Positions 48,896-61,600 of a stretch of 64,000 nt of DNA are shown in pieces. The notes beneath the pieces were generated by a model. It was given only the letters and a program-made list of their open reading frames with translations. It was not told the origin of the DNA and searched no databases. Within the stretch, counting starts at the first letter, position 1; each line of letters opens with the position of its first letter. Source of the stretch: Limanda limanda (taxonomy: Eukaryota > Chordata > Actinopteri > Pleuronectiformes > Pleuronectidae); contig NC_083658.1 of assembly GCF_963576545.1 (NCBI RefSeq), positions 11,338,428 to 11,402,427 of the forward strand, written 5' to 3'. A program made the translations under genes and the position numbers.

Positions 48896-49789
48896 AAAGA
48901 AGATGTATGTCCACTATACCATGGTTTCCCCACTAACATACATGCCTCAGTTAAATCAGAAGTCTAATAAATAGATAAGTCATAATCTGATAAATAGATT
49001 AAGATATGATTCACGTATCATCTCTTACGTTTGGACATCCTGCTTACTCTCAGCGTCCAGAATGAGTCTGACCTCCTCAGTGGGTTTTTTGTGTTTTTAC
49101 TGACTACGTGAAATGAACCAAATCACATCTGAGTGGTAAAACAAAGGCCTGTAGGCTTCCCGGCGGGTCAGCTGGCAACTCTACGTGACGTTTTGGAGTT
49201 TTAAATCTGGCCAACCACTGCAACATTCACATAAGCCTTCAGCCTGTGGTCAGCAGGAGCGGGAAAGTAGGACAAACTATTGCGGGTTCCGCGAGCAGCA
49301 CTTTGTAGCACGACATGGCAAAAAAGGCTTAGTTAACTTGTTTTCTCCCAGAAAACACAACTAACAAGCTATTGCAATCCCAAAATAGCTGTACCTCTCA
49401 AGTAAAACAGATAATGACTTGATAATTACGGTTTAGACAACAACAACAACAGAAATCTGGTTCTTGCAACACTCATTATCCAAGAAGAATGACTGAAGTT
49501 TTCTCGGTTTTATTCCATTTACTTAAATGATGGAGCGAAAGAAGGCAGGACTAATTTCTATACAATGTCAGTCTTCGTTCATTAATCAAGGTTTTAGAAG
49601 ATTCAGCACAGACGTGGTTTTCATCAAGAGTTGTAAGGCCTAATTAAAAATAAACTAACAAATCAGCAGTGGTGAAAAAAGGAAGAATGCATTTTTCTTC
49701 ACACTTTGATTTCAGTTCATGCTGCTATGTATCGTAGTGAGTCAGTCGAACTTTCCAGAAACATCGACACTTGAACACTCGACTTTATT
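48896..49789. other. non-coding DNA, nothing recognised
   Basis: Single-copy-looking sequence. Its left part (48896-48935) may still be a decayed tail of the half-site repeat. No gene is supported. Confidence 0.45.
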
Positions 49790-49932
49790 GATTGGTCCGT
49801 GTCTCATCCACTAATATAGAGGAGGCTGGGCTTATGACCTGTACTGCAGCCAGCCACCAGGTGGCGATCAAGGCACTTTGACTTCACATTTAGGGAGCTG
49901 TCATGTTGTCCATCTTTATTGACAGTTTATGG
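49790..49932 (-). mobile_element. dispersed teleost repeat, copy 3 (minus strand)
   Basis: Read on the minus strand, it starts ccataaactgtcaataaaga, then tggacaacatgacagctccc, gaagtcaaagtgccttgatc, gccacctggtggctggctgc, agtacaggtcataagcc and a tattagtggatgagaca block. Block order matches the copies at 9290, 27169 and 55702, and this copy adds the CCATA..ACTG terminus. It shows the empty version of the site that holds the telomere-type array at 27202. Confidence 0.65.
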
Positions 49933-52494
49933 TTTACACACTTTATTTAACTGATACCTATTATCACTAGTTACTTTGTGGACTAAGGTTTTACATGTAC
50001 ATACTATAATTAACCAAAATAGATTATATCTACGATTAACTTGATATTTAATTATTGAAATGCACATTAATGAATGAATTTCAATTCGATCTGCTATGCG
50101 GTGTCTTTTCACACTGTGGCACTGATAGTTCTTAATTAAGTTTTGCGTGTCTATAAAGCTGAGACCAAGAACTGGATCATGCAATTCCCATGATGCAACT
50201 AGACACCATCTGCCATTACATCTCCCTCCCCTCCATGTCCACTTCTTTCACAACATATCTCCTGGTCTCTTAGTCCGGCTCGCTACGATGTTATCAGCCT
50301 TAATGATTTAGGTTTTAAACAAATATTTAAAGTTGTATTGACGTTCCTTGGGTGTTCCTAACCGGCCACAGGAGACCGACCATTAAACCCTGGAAAATAC
50401 CAAACCATGACAATTTTACTGCTTCTATTGTGGTTTGATGACTTACATAACCTTTTGGCATAGGTTGTATCGAGTCTATGTAATGATTTTTGATCCTCTG
50501 TATGGATCTGTATGTATATATGTATCTGTTTACAGGGTTTTCCCCTTTCTTCACAATTCCAGGTTCCCTTCCCATTGATCAATGGGCTGTGTCTCCACTA
50601 AATAAACTATTAGATGGAAACTGCACACAAAAACATCTGGCATCGTCGCAGACCTTGGTGTGCACGATTAATAATGAAAGGAAAAGCGCTGTTAGTGCAG
50701 CAATTACAATACCATTTGGAGCAATTACAATATTCTTTATAGCTCTTATCGCACCTATTGGAAGCGGACTGCGGGTGTGCACTTGGGCTCCAGCCTGGAG
50801 ATATACTGCAGTGTAGTAAATGAAGTGAACCTGCCGCGGCTGCACTGTGCAGGTGAGGCAGCGGAGGTTCAGCTTTAGTGAGCGTCCTGGAGCTGCCACG
50901 GCCCTAATTCAACGTGATGGGTGTTCGCTGTGACCATCTGTGACGGGGTAGGTGCACCTCGGGAAACTTCCAAGTCAGCGGAAAAAGAGGGCGCAGGTAC
51001 CGGGAACGGTCTCATGCCGCGCGGGTGAAATGTGTGTTTCGAGCATTTCTTGGGGGGCTTTATTCCGTATCATTGTTATCTAAATGAGGAGAATAAGATG
51101 TCGGCCGAGATCCAGTGGAACGTTGGAGGGGGATTGACATGACCTGCATGGCGCCCTTCCTTTGTGTTTAGGTGAAGCCATAACAGAGACCAGGGATTAA
51201 ATCCGGTTTACTGCTTTGGTGACTGTCATGTTGTTTACAGGCAAGGCTCTCCCCGCACTCCTCGCCTAATCCCTTCTCCTCCTCGCCGCTCTTGTAAAAA
51301 AAACAAAAAAAAAACAGCAGTATCGGCCTCTCACAATAAAAGTGGCCCCCACTTTCACTTTGATATATAAAACAGGCAGGATTCACACACACACTCACAC
51401 ACTCCCAGGCTTCTGCGCCTTGTAACCCAGTGGATTCCGGTGCACTCCAGTCGTGGCATCTGGGCTGTAATAAGTCACCGATGATGTTTATGGCTTGTAA
51501 AACTTGTCTCTGGGCTGAAAAACACTCAGCGTCTGTGTATAAAGCTTATTATGGAGCCATTTGCAGGGGAAATTTAGAAGGGTGCTCCTCGACACAAGTT
51601 CATTTACAGTTTGACGGAGACGCTGCTACCCAGAATCCTTCAGGGGGGGAGAGAAGAAAAAAACAACAACTATATGTTGCATGCGTACGTTCTATTCATC
51701 AGCATCTTCCACACTCTCACTCTAAGGCCAAACAACACAGCTACACAGGCTCCACTGCAACACTCTGTCAAGATTCAGCAACTTTTTGCTGCAGGAGCCG
51801 CTGGGACAGTTTTTTGGAGTGTGAGCGGGATGACAACGAGCGCTTTCCCTCACCCCGCTTACCCTCCACACATGCACAGATAACACCCAAACACCGCAGG
51901 GATGAGTTTGAGCTGAGATAATGCAAAGAAAAAGAATTGCTTGCATAGGCACTTGTGCTGAATTTAATTGCCTTAGAGTGTTTTTTACACAAATTTAAAA
52001 TCAACTCCCTCGTGACTTTTTATTATTTCATTTGCAGCAATCTCCTGGAGAAGGACTGTGGATTTAAAAAAAAGGACTTCAACGAGGGCCAATTAACACG
52101 AGTGACACTTTCTTCCTCCTTTCTGGACTTTATTTAATCACGCCATCCAGACCTTCTCCTCTCCTCTCCCTCCATCTTGTGGCGGTGTCGCGCCATCGCT
52201 CCCTACCTCCCCTGAAACACAGTGCAGCTGCAACCCAGAAAAAAACAGTTGGGCTATTTCATGCATCATTAACACGCATCAACTGCTGACAATAATGAGG
52301 ATAATTGGATTTTAAATGAACACAGTTCATAATTTGTTTCGCAGACTGATGAGAATTATTGATGGGCGAGTCCTCTCACCAGCGTTGATTTACTTCGGGT
52401 GTCTCGTCACTTTCTCTGTCGTCTCTGACCCCCAAAGATACTCACGCCTTGGTTTGGTGTCCAGTAAAAGCAGATGTGGACCGTTATTTTCCTT
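49933..52494. other. non-coding DNA, no gene recognised
   Basis: Single-copy-looking sequence with short A runs (51297-51315). Frames such as 51430-51921 have no recognisable domain. Confidence 0.5.
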
Positions 52495-52625
52495 GATGCC
52501 TGGGTGGTGCAAGGTGTTTACCTTGTTGGATGGCACTGTAGCCTTGAAGCAAAATGGTACCACGTTTGAATCCAAATTCGGCCTGGTGGTCTTTCTTCCT
52601 CCCACAGTCCAAACACAGATGGGGG
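52495..52625 (+). mobile_element. degenerate tRNA-SINE-like repeat
   Basis: The blocks gggtggtgcaaggtgtttac, gatggcactgtagccttgaa, tgtttgaatccaaattcgg-like B box (gtttgaatcc) and ttcttcctcccacagtccaa follow the order of a very common teleost family (ggcggcacggtggtgcagtg, tagcactgtcgcctcacag, gggttcgaatcc, cttcctcccacagtcc). It is heavily mutated and partly deleted. Confidence 0.55.
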
Positions 52626-53999
52626 TCTTTCTCCATCTTGTGTTGCCTTTGTGTCGCCACGCCCTGACACCTGACTCCTTGTGTCCATAATGCAGTCCTG
52701 AGGCCTGAATATCTTCAAGTTCTTTAACGAGTTTCCTTGTTTTACAGCTGTCCCATCAAAAAAAAAAGATTCAATAAAATGCTTTAACAAAGGATGATTA
52801 CATTTGGTTGTCTGTGTCGTTATTTTATTTCTTCAACAGTACAGGTGCAGGTTACTGCTGGATACAACGATAAATAGAATATTCTCAAGTAACACGATAA
52901 CATGTTTCCAGATCAAAATCTAACTAACCAACTTAAACAAAAAAAAGCTCAACATGAACAGGAACAACCAGATACGGAGGTATTGGTCATAAATCAAGTC
53001 TCAGGGATTTATCCCTGAGCCTGCAGACCAGCTGTAATACAACATAATGACCAACAGGTGGGGGAAAGCAACCTGAAACTATAGACCTGACGGAATTTGA
53101 TCAAATAAGAAGGGACTGGGGAATGAGTGAGAAGCAGGAGTTAAGAGAAGAAGGACTGAGCATTTGAGGATTAAGGAAAAAGGAGAAAGTGAGGAGTAAT
53201 AAGGGAAGGACGATGTGCAAACGTGTGAAGAAAGCGACGGACAGGAGATGAAAATGTGCTGAGCAGAGAGAAGTGCAGAAAGACCAGAGGTGTCAGGAGC
53301 TGTAAAATAAAAGACTGTTTTTATTTAGAGCTCCTGTGTGTGATCATATTTCTTTCTTGTCTTTTCTTTCTTTCAGCCAAGGACATTTCAAGTGAAGAAT
53401 ATGTGGTATTTGTTAGTTTTTTTTGCATTTAAAGTTGTAAGATGTGAAAATTAATAATCAAAAAAAAAGTAATTATTAATATTTCCGAGTGTTGAAGAGA
53501 GCAGCAGAACAATTAGATTGAAAATAGCAGCAAACTGTGACTATCAAGGCAAAAGGGGAAACACATTTAGTTAAGAAAATGCAACGGTTTAGTTGTTGCA
53601 TGTTAGTCCCATTTCCCACCGAAATGTCGGCAGGTGAGTCCTTTTCTAGTTTTTCTGTAGCTGAGACAACTAAAACTTGAATTGAGTCAGAGATGATTGC
53701 TTATGTTAATGTTAGCATCCAACTTAGATAAGTGTTATTATTAAGATGCTCCAAGCAAGACACCTCTGACCTTACGGACAGAAAATGTGGCTGAATTAGG
53801 ATAGAATGGTTATTAAATGGCACAATTAATCAAATGTTAAATATATTTATTTAACATTTGATGTTAAGCAAATGTTAAATATATTTAACATTAAGCAAAA
53901 TCCCTTTGCTAAGGGGGCAAGACGGCCTTTAGGATTCCTCACTGCAAAACAGGATCTGGGTTGTGGTCTTTAAACTTGGTATAAAAAAACGATCTGACT
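52626..53999. other. non-coding DNA, nothing recognised
   Basis: A purine-rich stretch lies at about 53100-53290. A small AT palindrome occurs at 53835-53905 (aaatgttaaatatatttatt and its inverted copies). No gene is supported. Confidence 0.5.
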
Positions 54000-54175
54000 C
54001 AAAAAACAACTGTGGTGCTCAAAGGTCAGAGATCAAGGTCATGGCAGCCTCACAAACATGTTTTTGGCCTCTTGAACACGATCTCAAGTCTGTCATTAAA
54101 TCTTTGACCAATTGTCCTTTGGATTCAAAGGGAAACTGATTAGTTGTCAGAGGTCAAAGGTCTCGGTGACCTCAT
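54000..54175 (+). repeat. half-site repeat family, copy 3
   Basis: The blocks gtggtgctcaaaggtcagag, atcaaggtcatgg, cctcacaaacatg, ggcctcttgaacacgatctc and gtcagaggtcaaaggtctcg followed by gtgacctcat match the copies at 25800 and 48395. It carries one near-DR1 and one imperfect ERE-like palindrome. Confidence 0.7.
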
Positions 54176-54604
54176 GTATCAATTCCACTACTGTCCTCTC
54201 TCCGATCCTCCTCCTGGTTCTGCCTCCACTTAGTTTATCCCCTCTGGGGTTTTTTTTAAACACATGTGACGTTGCTTCATTCACCAGCTGAGAGCGGCAG
54301 AGATCCATAACTCTTTAATGTCACATATTTCTAGTAATGTGTCGAATCCAATGGGACTCGTGAGATTAGGCTATTTATCTTGGATTTTTTACGTATCAAA
54401 GAAATCAAGATTCTTTTGATATTGCTTGTGTTTTTGTGCCTCAGCCACCCCGCTCTGTTTTCCCTTTTCATTTTGCGGATTGCAGGGAAATAGTTTATCA
54501 CTTCAATCTGGCCGTCGTGTTCACCTGACGACTCAAATCTGCTTTATTTAGTGCTTCTCCCAGATTCGGCACCCGCGCGCATTCTGACGAGCAGCTGCGC
54601 CAAA
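54176..54604. other. non-coding DNA, nothing recognised
   Basis: No supported structure. Confidence 0.5.
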
Positions 54605-54800
54605 CATTACATTACATTACATTTTATTTAGCTGACGCTTTTATCCAAAGTGACTTACAATAGGTACATTCAACCCTGAGGGTACAAACCAATAACAACA
54701 AGAATCAAGAAAGTACAATTTCTTCAAAAATAAAGCAAAACTTCAAAGTGCTATAAGTAAGTGCCATTTAAGTGCAACTAAATTGTTAGTTTCAAAAATT
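54605..54800 (+). mobile_element. widespread teleost repeat with GACGCTTTTATCCAAAGTGA motif, second copy
   Basis: It begins with an attac-type tandem (acattacattacattacatt), then ttatttagctgacgctttta and tccaaagtgacttacaatag. The 3' continuation differs from the copy at 47343 (here gtacattcaaccctgagggt, then an AT-rich tail). The shared core is exact over 28 bases. The right limit is approximate. Confidence 0.65.
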
Positions 54801-55701
54801 GTTAGTATATATATATGTTTTTTTTCGGAAGAGGTGATGTTTTTAGTTTTCAGCGGAAGATGTGTAAAGCAATCCATCTAAATAATTACTGGAATTAGTT
54901 TCACCGTGCTGTACTCCCGAAGCCGCCCTGCCACCACTGCTGCGAGTGACCATAATTACGCTGGGAAACAATTACACTGCGCAGGGCCCCTTGCAAGCGT
55001 GCACCGAGCCGAGCTGCCAGAGAAGCATCAGCAGGTAGTCTACTGTACAAACATTTCACGTCGCCACACACAAAGTGGAGCACCCTTTTTTAATTGTGAG
55101 CTGCTGGAGAGATAGTATCAAAAGCAAGCTGTGGAAAGCGCACATTGTTGCATGCAAATTGCATTTATGTCGTTTTTTTGTGCAGGTCAACAAATGCTGC
55201 TTTTGGAACTTGACCTTGCTACGATCCCTGCATTTAATGACAAGTCGGCAATGTCCACCTTACAGAGCAGCGTCTATTCAAATGCACGGCGTGCTTTTTC
55301 GTTAAAAAGCAAACCCACACATGTCCTTGAGGAGATGGCACAAGCTTCTTTAGTCTTCGCCTGCATGTTGCACCCACTCAGCACCAACACAATCATTTCA
55401 CAATAGAACGTTGATAGTCAACACATTCCCTTTTCAATCTTTTAATGTGAGGTTTCATGAAAGGGAGACGTTTCTGTCCCGTGACCGCTGTTTTGCAGCC
55501 TCTGCGGCGGAGTGGATTAAAGCGATGGAGATCAGGGGTGAGCAAGGCACAGTGGATACGAGTCAACGAGGAAATGCCTTTGCAGAAACCTGCAATTACA
55601 TCTTTATACCCTGCTGAAAGGCGACACCTTGTGCTCAGGGGAGGGTACCACAGCAGAGAGTCATATTGGATGGCATATGCAGAAGGTCGACATTACTTCT
55701 C
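54801..55701. other. non-coding DNA, nothing recognised
   Basis: Single-copy-looking sequence with short unsupported frames. Confidence 0.5.
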
Positions 55702-55822
55702 CCCAAAGCCTTTTTATTGCCAACTGGTTCCCAGCTATAAACCCTGCCTCATCCATGTTAGTGGATGGGACATGAGCCAAACTAAAAACTCAAAGTGCAC
55801 ATATAATAATGTGGCTTTCTGG
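55702..55822 (+). mobile_element. dispersed teleost repeat, copy 4
   Basis: The blocks ccaaagcctttttattgcca, actggttcccagctataaac, cctgcctcatccatgttagt, ggatgggacatgagccaaac and taaaaactcaaagtgcacat align in order with the copies at 9290 and 27169, especially the latter after its array. Confidence 0.65.
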
Positions 55823-57631
<1,809 letters not shown>

Positions 57632-57720
57632 GCTTACGGCCAGACCACCCTGAACACACCACGGAGAGGACTTGATCGAAGAGCGGCCGCAGCACGGAAG
57701 CAAAGCACCACGTGTGACTT
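57632..57720 (+). pseudogene. 5S rRNA-like fragment
   Basis: The sequence gcttacggccagaccaccct followed by gaacac matches the 5' end of vertebrate 5S rRNA over 26 bases with one mismatch (the second t of cata is g here). Downstream similarity is patchy (cttgatcgaa, cacggaagcaaagcac resemble the internal promoter region). It lies about 330 bases upstream of a Tx1-like ORF1 and could be the target flank or the borrowed 5' end of that retroelement, or a 5S-derived SINE head. Confidence 0.55.
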
Positions 57721-57987
57721 GCTAAAGACTTTTCTTTCCAGCTTTTTCTCTTCGTATGTATACATCCAACCGGACATTAGAGTTTTGATTGTCTTGTCTA
57801 TATTGCGTGTGTCCCAGTGGCAGTGACGCACTGTACAGGGGCTCCATGCCTGCGCTGGGTTATACCCGTGAAATGGCGGAAGGGGTAGCGGCGTTGTCCT
57901 CAACTGAGGGGATAGCGAGTAGATTAGTGACACAATACAGAGCAAAAACAGCATAAATACGGAGAGGGATGAGAGGAAGCTAACTGT

Positions 57988-58600
57988 GATGGTAGAAATG
58001 GAAGGAGAGTGCATGACGACGGCCATGGAATTAATGAGATGTGTGCATGAGTTGTGTGGAGGGCTGCTGGCATGCAGATATATAGCAGAGTGGAGGGGTT
58101 TAAGATTGGAGAGACAAGGGTGCACGCCAGAGAATTCGTAAATGATGAGCTGGTGGTATCATTTTTTAACCTGCCTTTCTACATAAATGACAGGGCGATA
58201 CTAGAAAAACTGCAACTCTGGGGTGTCTCTTCTGCCTTCCCTTATAGAAGAAGGATGTGGCCAGGAACAAACGTGGCAGATGGAACAAAGTTCCTAAAAG
58301 TCAAATTCAACAGCCAGATTCAATCATTGCCTTATTCGGCGAAATTCAACACAGCGCTAGGAGAGTAATAATTCAGGGTCATCCATGACAACCAAGCCAA
58401 AGTTTGCAGGATGTGCATACAGCCAGGGCATCTAATGAGAGCGTGCCCTGAAGTCCAGTGCCACAGATGCGGAGTTCAGGGACACTTTGCAAGAGAGTGC
58501 AGCAAGGGAAACAAAAGATGCAAATTATGTCGGAACTGGAAAGAAGAATGCAGGTGTAACAAAAGTGAGACAGAAGAGGGAAAAGGTGAGGAGAAAATAC
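57988..58600 (+). pseudogene. Tx1-like ORF1 (zinc-knuckle protein), first copy, broken
   Basis: The frame reads a MELMRCVHELCGGLLACRYI block near the start. Around 58096 it shifts into a second frame with RVHAREFVNDELVVSFFNLP, FYINDRAILEKLQLWGVSSA, RRMWPGTNVADGTKFLKVKF and QIQSLPYSAKFNTALGE. Two consecutive TAA codons (58366-58371) follow, then CRMCIQPGHLMRAC and CHRCGVQGHFAREC, two classical CX2CX4HX4C zinc knuckles, and a third Cys-rich motif. Fish proteins of this type are annotated as ZCCHC3-like and correspond to the ORF1 nucleic-acid-binding protein of Tx1-type non-LTR retrotransposons. Tandem stops and a frameshift make this copy non-functional. No endonuclease or reverse transcriptase of the same element follows. 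Confidence 0.75.
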
Positions 58601-58649
58601 TGTTTAAGTGCATTTATATTATTGTTTTCTTCCTCCCCTCACTGTTTTC

Positions 58650-58955
58650 AATAATCAGGTCCAGTCACTGCCGTACTCAGCCAGATTCAATACTACACTG
58701 GGTGCGGAATACTTTAGAGTAATCCATGATAAACAAATAAAAGTATGCAGGATGTGTGTACAGCCGGGACATATACTAAGGGAATGCCCGGACTCCCTGT
58801 GACAAATGCGGAGTCCAAGGGCACTGCGTAAGGGAGTGCAGCAGGAACAATACTGTATGCAGCCTGTGTTTAATAAATTGGAGAACTGTGTGTGCAACAA
58901 AAGTGAAACAGAGGAGGTTCAAGATGAGGCTGGGGACAGTGAGGGTGGAGAACTA
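58650..58955 (+). pseudogene. Tx1-like ORF1, second partial copy
   Basis: The sequence repeats the C-terminal half of the first copy: VQSLPYSARFNTTLGAEYFR, VIHDKQIKVCRM, CVQPGHILRECPDSL, then a frame change, then a NKSETEEVQDEAGDSEGG tail. Here the region equivalent to the double stop is open (AEYF), so the two copies are independently mutated and not one recent tandem duplication. The copy ends seven bases before the copia LTR start. Confidence 0.7.
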
Positions 58956-58962
58956 AGGCTAT

Positions 58963-59008
58963 TGTTAAACTATTATTATAGAGAACGCTTTTCTCATTGT
59001 TTTACGGA
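58963..59008 (+). repeat. 5' LTR fragment of the copia element (46 bases)
   Basis: It begins tgttaaactattattataga and ends ttgttttacgga. It matches the first 46 bases of the 3' LTR at 62330-62375 with two differences. The rest of the LTR, the primer-binding site and all upstream coding sequence are missing, and pol sequence follows at once. Confidence 0.85.
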
Positions 59009-59805
59009 CTCTTGTTACAGAGCAGTGTGTGACATACCTCAAACTTACCAGGACGCCATTGCATCAAGCAAAGCAAGGCAGTGGACGAATGCAATGAGAG
59101 AGGAGATGCATCCCTGGAGGAGAATGAGACTTTCAGCCTTACTCAGTTGCCACCAGGCAAACAGACAGTGGGGGGCAGATGGGTTTGTGCACTTAAGACA
59201 GAAATTGATGGATCTGACAAATATAAAGCGAGATTCGTAGCAAAAGGCTACAGTCAGAAACCAGGCACTGACTACGAGGAGACCTTCTCAACCACAGCTG
59301 ATATGTCAAGTGTGAGAGTGCTCATGCAAAAGGCTATTCAAGATAACCTAGTCCTACACCAGATGGACGTTAAAACAGCTTACTTGCATGCCCCAATTGA
59401 CCGTGAAATTTATATGGAGCAACCCTGAGGGTTATGAGAAAAAGTCCAATACTTACGAAAATCTATCTTTGGTCTGAAACAATCAGGGATGAATTGGAAT
59501 ACTATTTTGCATGCATGTTTAATCGAGAATGATTTTGTACAGAACCCAGCTGATACCTGTGTGTGTATACAAAAGAAAAGCACAACGAGAAAGTAATCTT
59601 AATCATATGGGCTGACAATCTGGTCATAGCAGCTATTAATGAGAATGTTCTGAAAAATGTAAAGGGAATACTCACTGATAGGTTCAAAATTAAAGACTTG
59701 GGAAAGCTGAGACATTTCCTGGGCATAGATTTCGAACAAGCAGATGGTGTAGTCAAAATGTCACAGGGGAGATATGTGAGCAAAAGTCTAGATCGATTTG
59801 GGATG
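59009..59805 (+). pseudogene. copia reverse transcriptase, part 1, frameshifted
   Basis: Frame one gives QTYQDAIASSKARQWTNAM, the usual start of copia RT regions. A shift near 59105 leads to RWVCALKTEIDGSDKYKARF, VAKGYSQKPGTDYEETFS and LHQMDVKTAYLHAPIDREIY, including the first catalytic-region Asp in MDV. A second shift at about 59425 creates a stop. Further on, the motif that should hold the paired catalytic Asp residues reads IIWADNLVIAA, so one Asp is replaced by Asn. The frame then runs DRFKIKDLGKLRHFLGIDFE until the solo-LTR insertion. The RT cannot be active. Confidence 0.85.
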
Positions 59806-60537
59806 TGTTAGGAATTTCAAACTTTTAACTAAAGGTTGTGGCTGACAGAACTCTTAACAATAAAGATAGGAATAGTTTTAGTTAGATATAAGGCCTTCAT
59901 ACAAATGATTTAATAATAACCTTTTCCTTCCTAGGGGTTAATCTACAAATTAAGAATGAACGTTAACTTGATCTCATTTCTAACTTCTGTATTAAAGCAT
60001 AATTTCATTAGATTCATTTAACTCACACAGAGTTCCAGAAGCTGTCTGATAAAGTCATGGAGGTCAGACAGAGTGACTCTGTTGACTTCATTTTTGGGAC
60101 ATTGTTTTGGTTCAGTTGCTGCGAATGTTTACAAATATAGGTTTGTTTTGAAATAGCTGAAAGCATAATAATATTTTCTCCAATTGTAAACACCTTTGGC
60201 CCATATTGCATCTGTGGTTGAAGGACCACGTTTCTTGAAGTAAAACAGTTTGCCTATCAACTATAGCGTCATTTGAGAGTGTCTCCCTTTTCACTTCTGT
60301 ATTCCAAAAGCCAGGAGGATGGCCTACGCGTGCGCACTTCCGAGGAGGAGGGACGAAGATCTACTGTATAAAATGGACAGATGCCGGATGTTCGAGGCGC
60401 TCTGATACACCTAATGTACTGGAAGCCCATTGTTTTTGCCGTAACCTGTTCATTGCTTTCCTAAATAAATTCTTAATTGAGCAAAACTGAGTTTGGCTCT
60501 TCTTCTCTTAAAGGATAAAAGATCACGTTTTTTAACA
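59806..60537 (+). mobile_element. 732-bp solo LTR inserted in copia pol
   Basis: The insert starts tgttaggaatttcaaac and ends acgttttttaaca, with the TG...CA ends of an LTR. The tetramer gatg is present on both sides (59802-59805 and 60538-60541), a 4-bp target duplication. Inside are a TATA-like ctgtataaaa near 60363 and aataaa near 60463, as expected for the promoter and polyadenylation signals of an LTR. There is no internal coding sequence, so it is a solo LTR formed by recombination. The 4-bp duplication would suit a gypsy- or retrovirus-like parent, but the family is unassigned. Confidence 0.8.
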
Positions 60538-60644
60538 GATGCAGGATTGCAAAGCTAGAGAAACTCCATGTGAACCAAAACTTGAATACACAGAAGATGC
60601 AAAAAAACTGAAAGACCCAAGAAAGTACAGGGAGGCAGTAGGAA
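60538..60644 (+). pseudogene. copia pol, part 2
   Basis: The frame resumes exactly after the solo LTR with MQDCKARETPCEPKLEYTED and then KLKDPRKYREAV, the linker between copia RT and RNase H. It stops at the hAT insertion. Confidence 0.8.
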
Positions 60645-60857
60645 GTAGGGATGAGCGAGTACAGCATTATCTGTATCTGTATATGTATCTGTTAACCATA
60701 TGAATTATCCGTATCCGTACTCGGAGTGGGCGGGGCCTAACCCGGAAGTGGGTGTGCTTTAACCCGGAAGTGGGCTGGTTCAACATAACTTTCTTTTTTA
60801 ACTTTGAAATTTTTTTATGATTTTTTTATGATTTTTTTTTAAATTTATTTCCACACC

Positions 60858-60894
<37 letters not shown>

Positions 60895-61600
60895 TGTGTG
60901 TGTGAGTGAGATGCGAGGGACGTTTACTGTCTCCCGGAGAAATGAACACTCTGTGTTTTTAGTATAGAAAATCGTGAATTATATTCATTCACAAGTCATA
61001 CAGACTGGTTTTGTTTTTTTCACTTTACATTAACACTTAAAGTTTAGTGCAGTGTAATTGTTTGCCGTGATAATTAAATGCCAGTTTGATAATAAATGAC
61101 AATTTCAAACCATACAAACTGTCATGTTGTACTGTATTTAATAGAGGTTTACTTAACTGTAAAGTAAGTGTAAATGTAAAGTGAAAATAACAAAACCAGT
61201 AATATTGACTTGTGAACAAATATAATTCACGTCTTTCTATACTAAAAAACACAGAGTGTTCATTTCTCCGGGAGACAGTGAACGTCCCTCGCATCTCACT
61301 CATCAAGACTCGTACTCAAAGACCCAGTCTGGAAATGAACGAATCATTTCTGCTTCCTTGACTGAGCCTATGAAACAGTCCCGATGCGCAGTGAACCTGA
61401 GTGACTGAGAGACAGAGAGCTGTTCTGTGAGTGAGTGAGCAGAGCCGTGTGTGAAGGGGAGCGCTGTGACGCTGTGTGAGGATTTTCATTCTGTCCGAGC
61501 ACAGATAATGACTCTGATTACTCATATTATACTCATGGTCGGCAAAAGTGCTTTATCCGTACCGGATACTCGTTTCAGCCGAGTATCCGGCTCATCTCTA
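60645..61600. mobile_element. 956-bp hAT-type element inserted in copia pol
   Basis: The left end is tagggatgagcgagtac, and the right end read inward is tagagatgagccggatactc. The octamer gtaggaag flanks both ends exactly (60637-60644 and 61601-61608). Inside are a TG run (60861-60910) and a pair of inverted arms of about 140 bases (60904-61045 and 61155-61302) with a 110-base spacer. No transposase frame exists. TIR type and 8-bp duplication place it in the hAT superfamily as a non-autonomous element. Confidence 0.88.
60861..60910. repeat. (TG)n microsatellite inside the hAT element
   Basis: About 16 perfect TG units followed by interrupted ones. Confidence 0.95.

Noticed and set aside
57632..57720. 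Intact 5S rRNA gene
   Set aside because: Only the first 26 bases match well. The remainder is rearranged.
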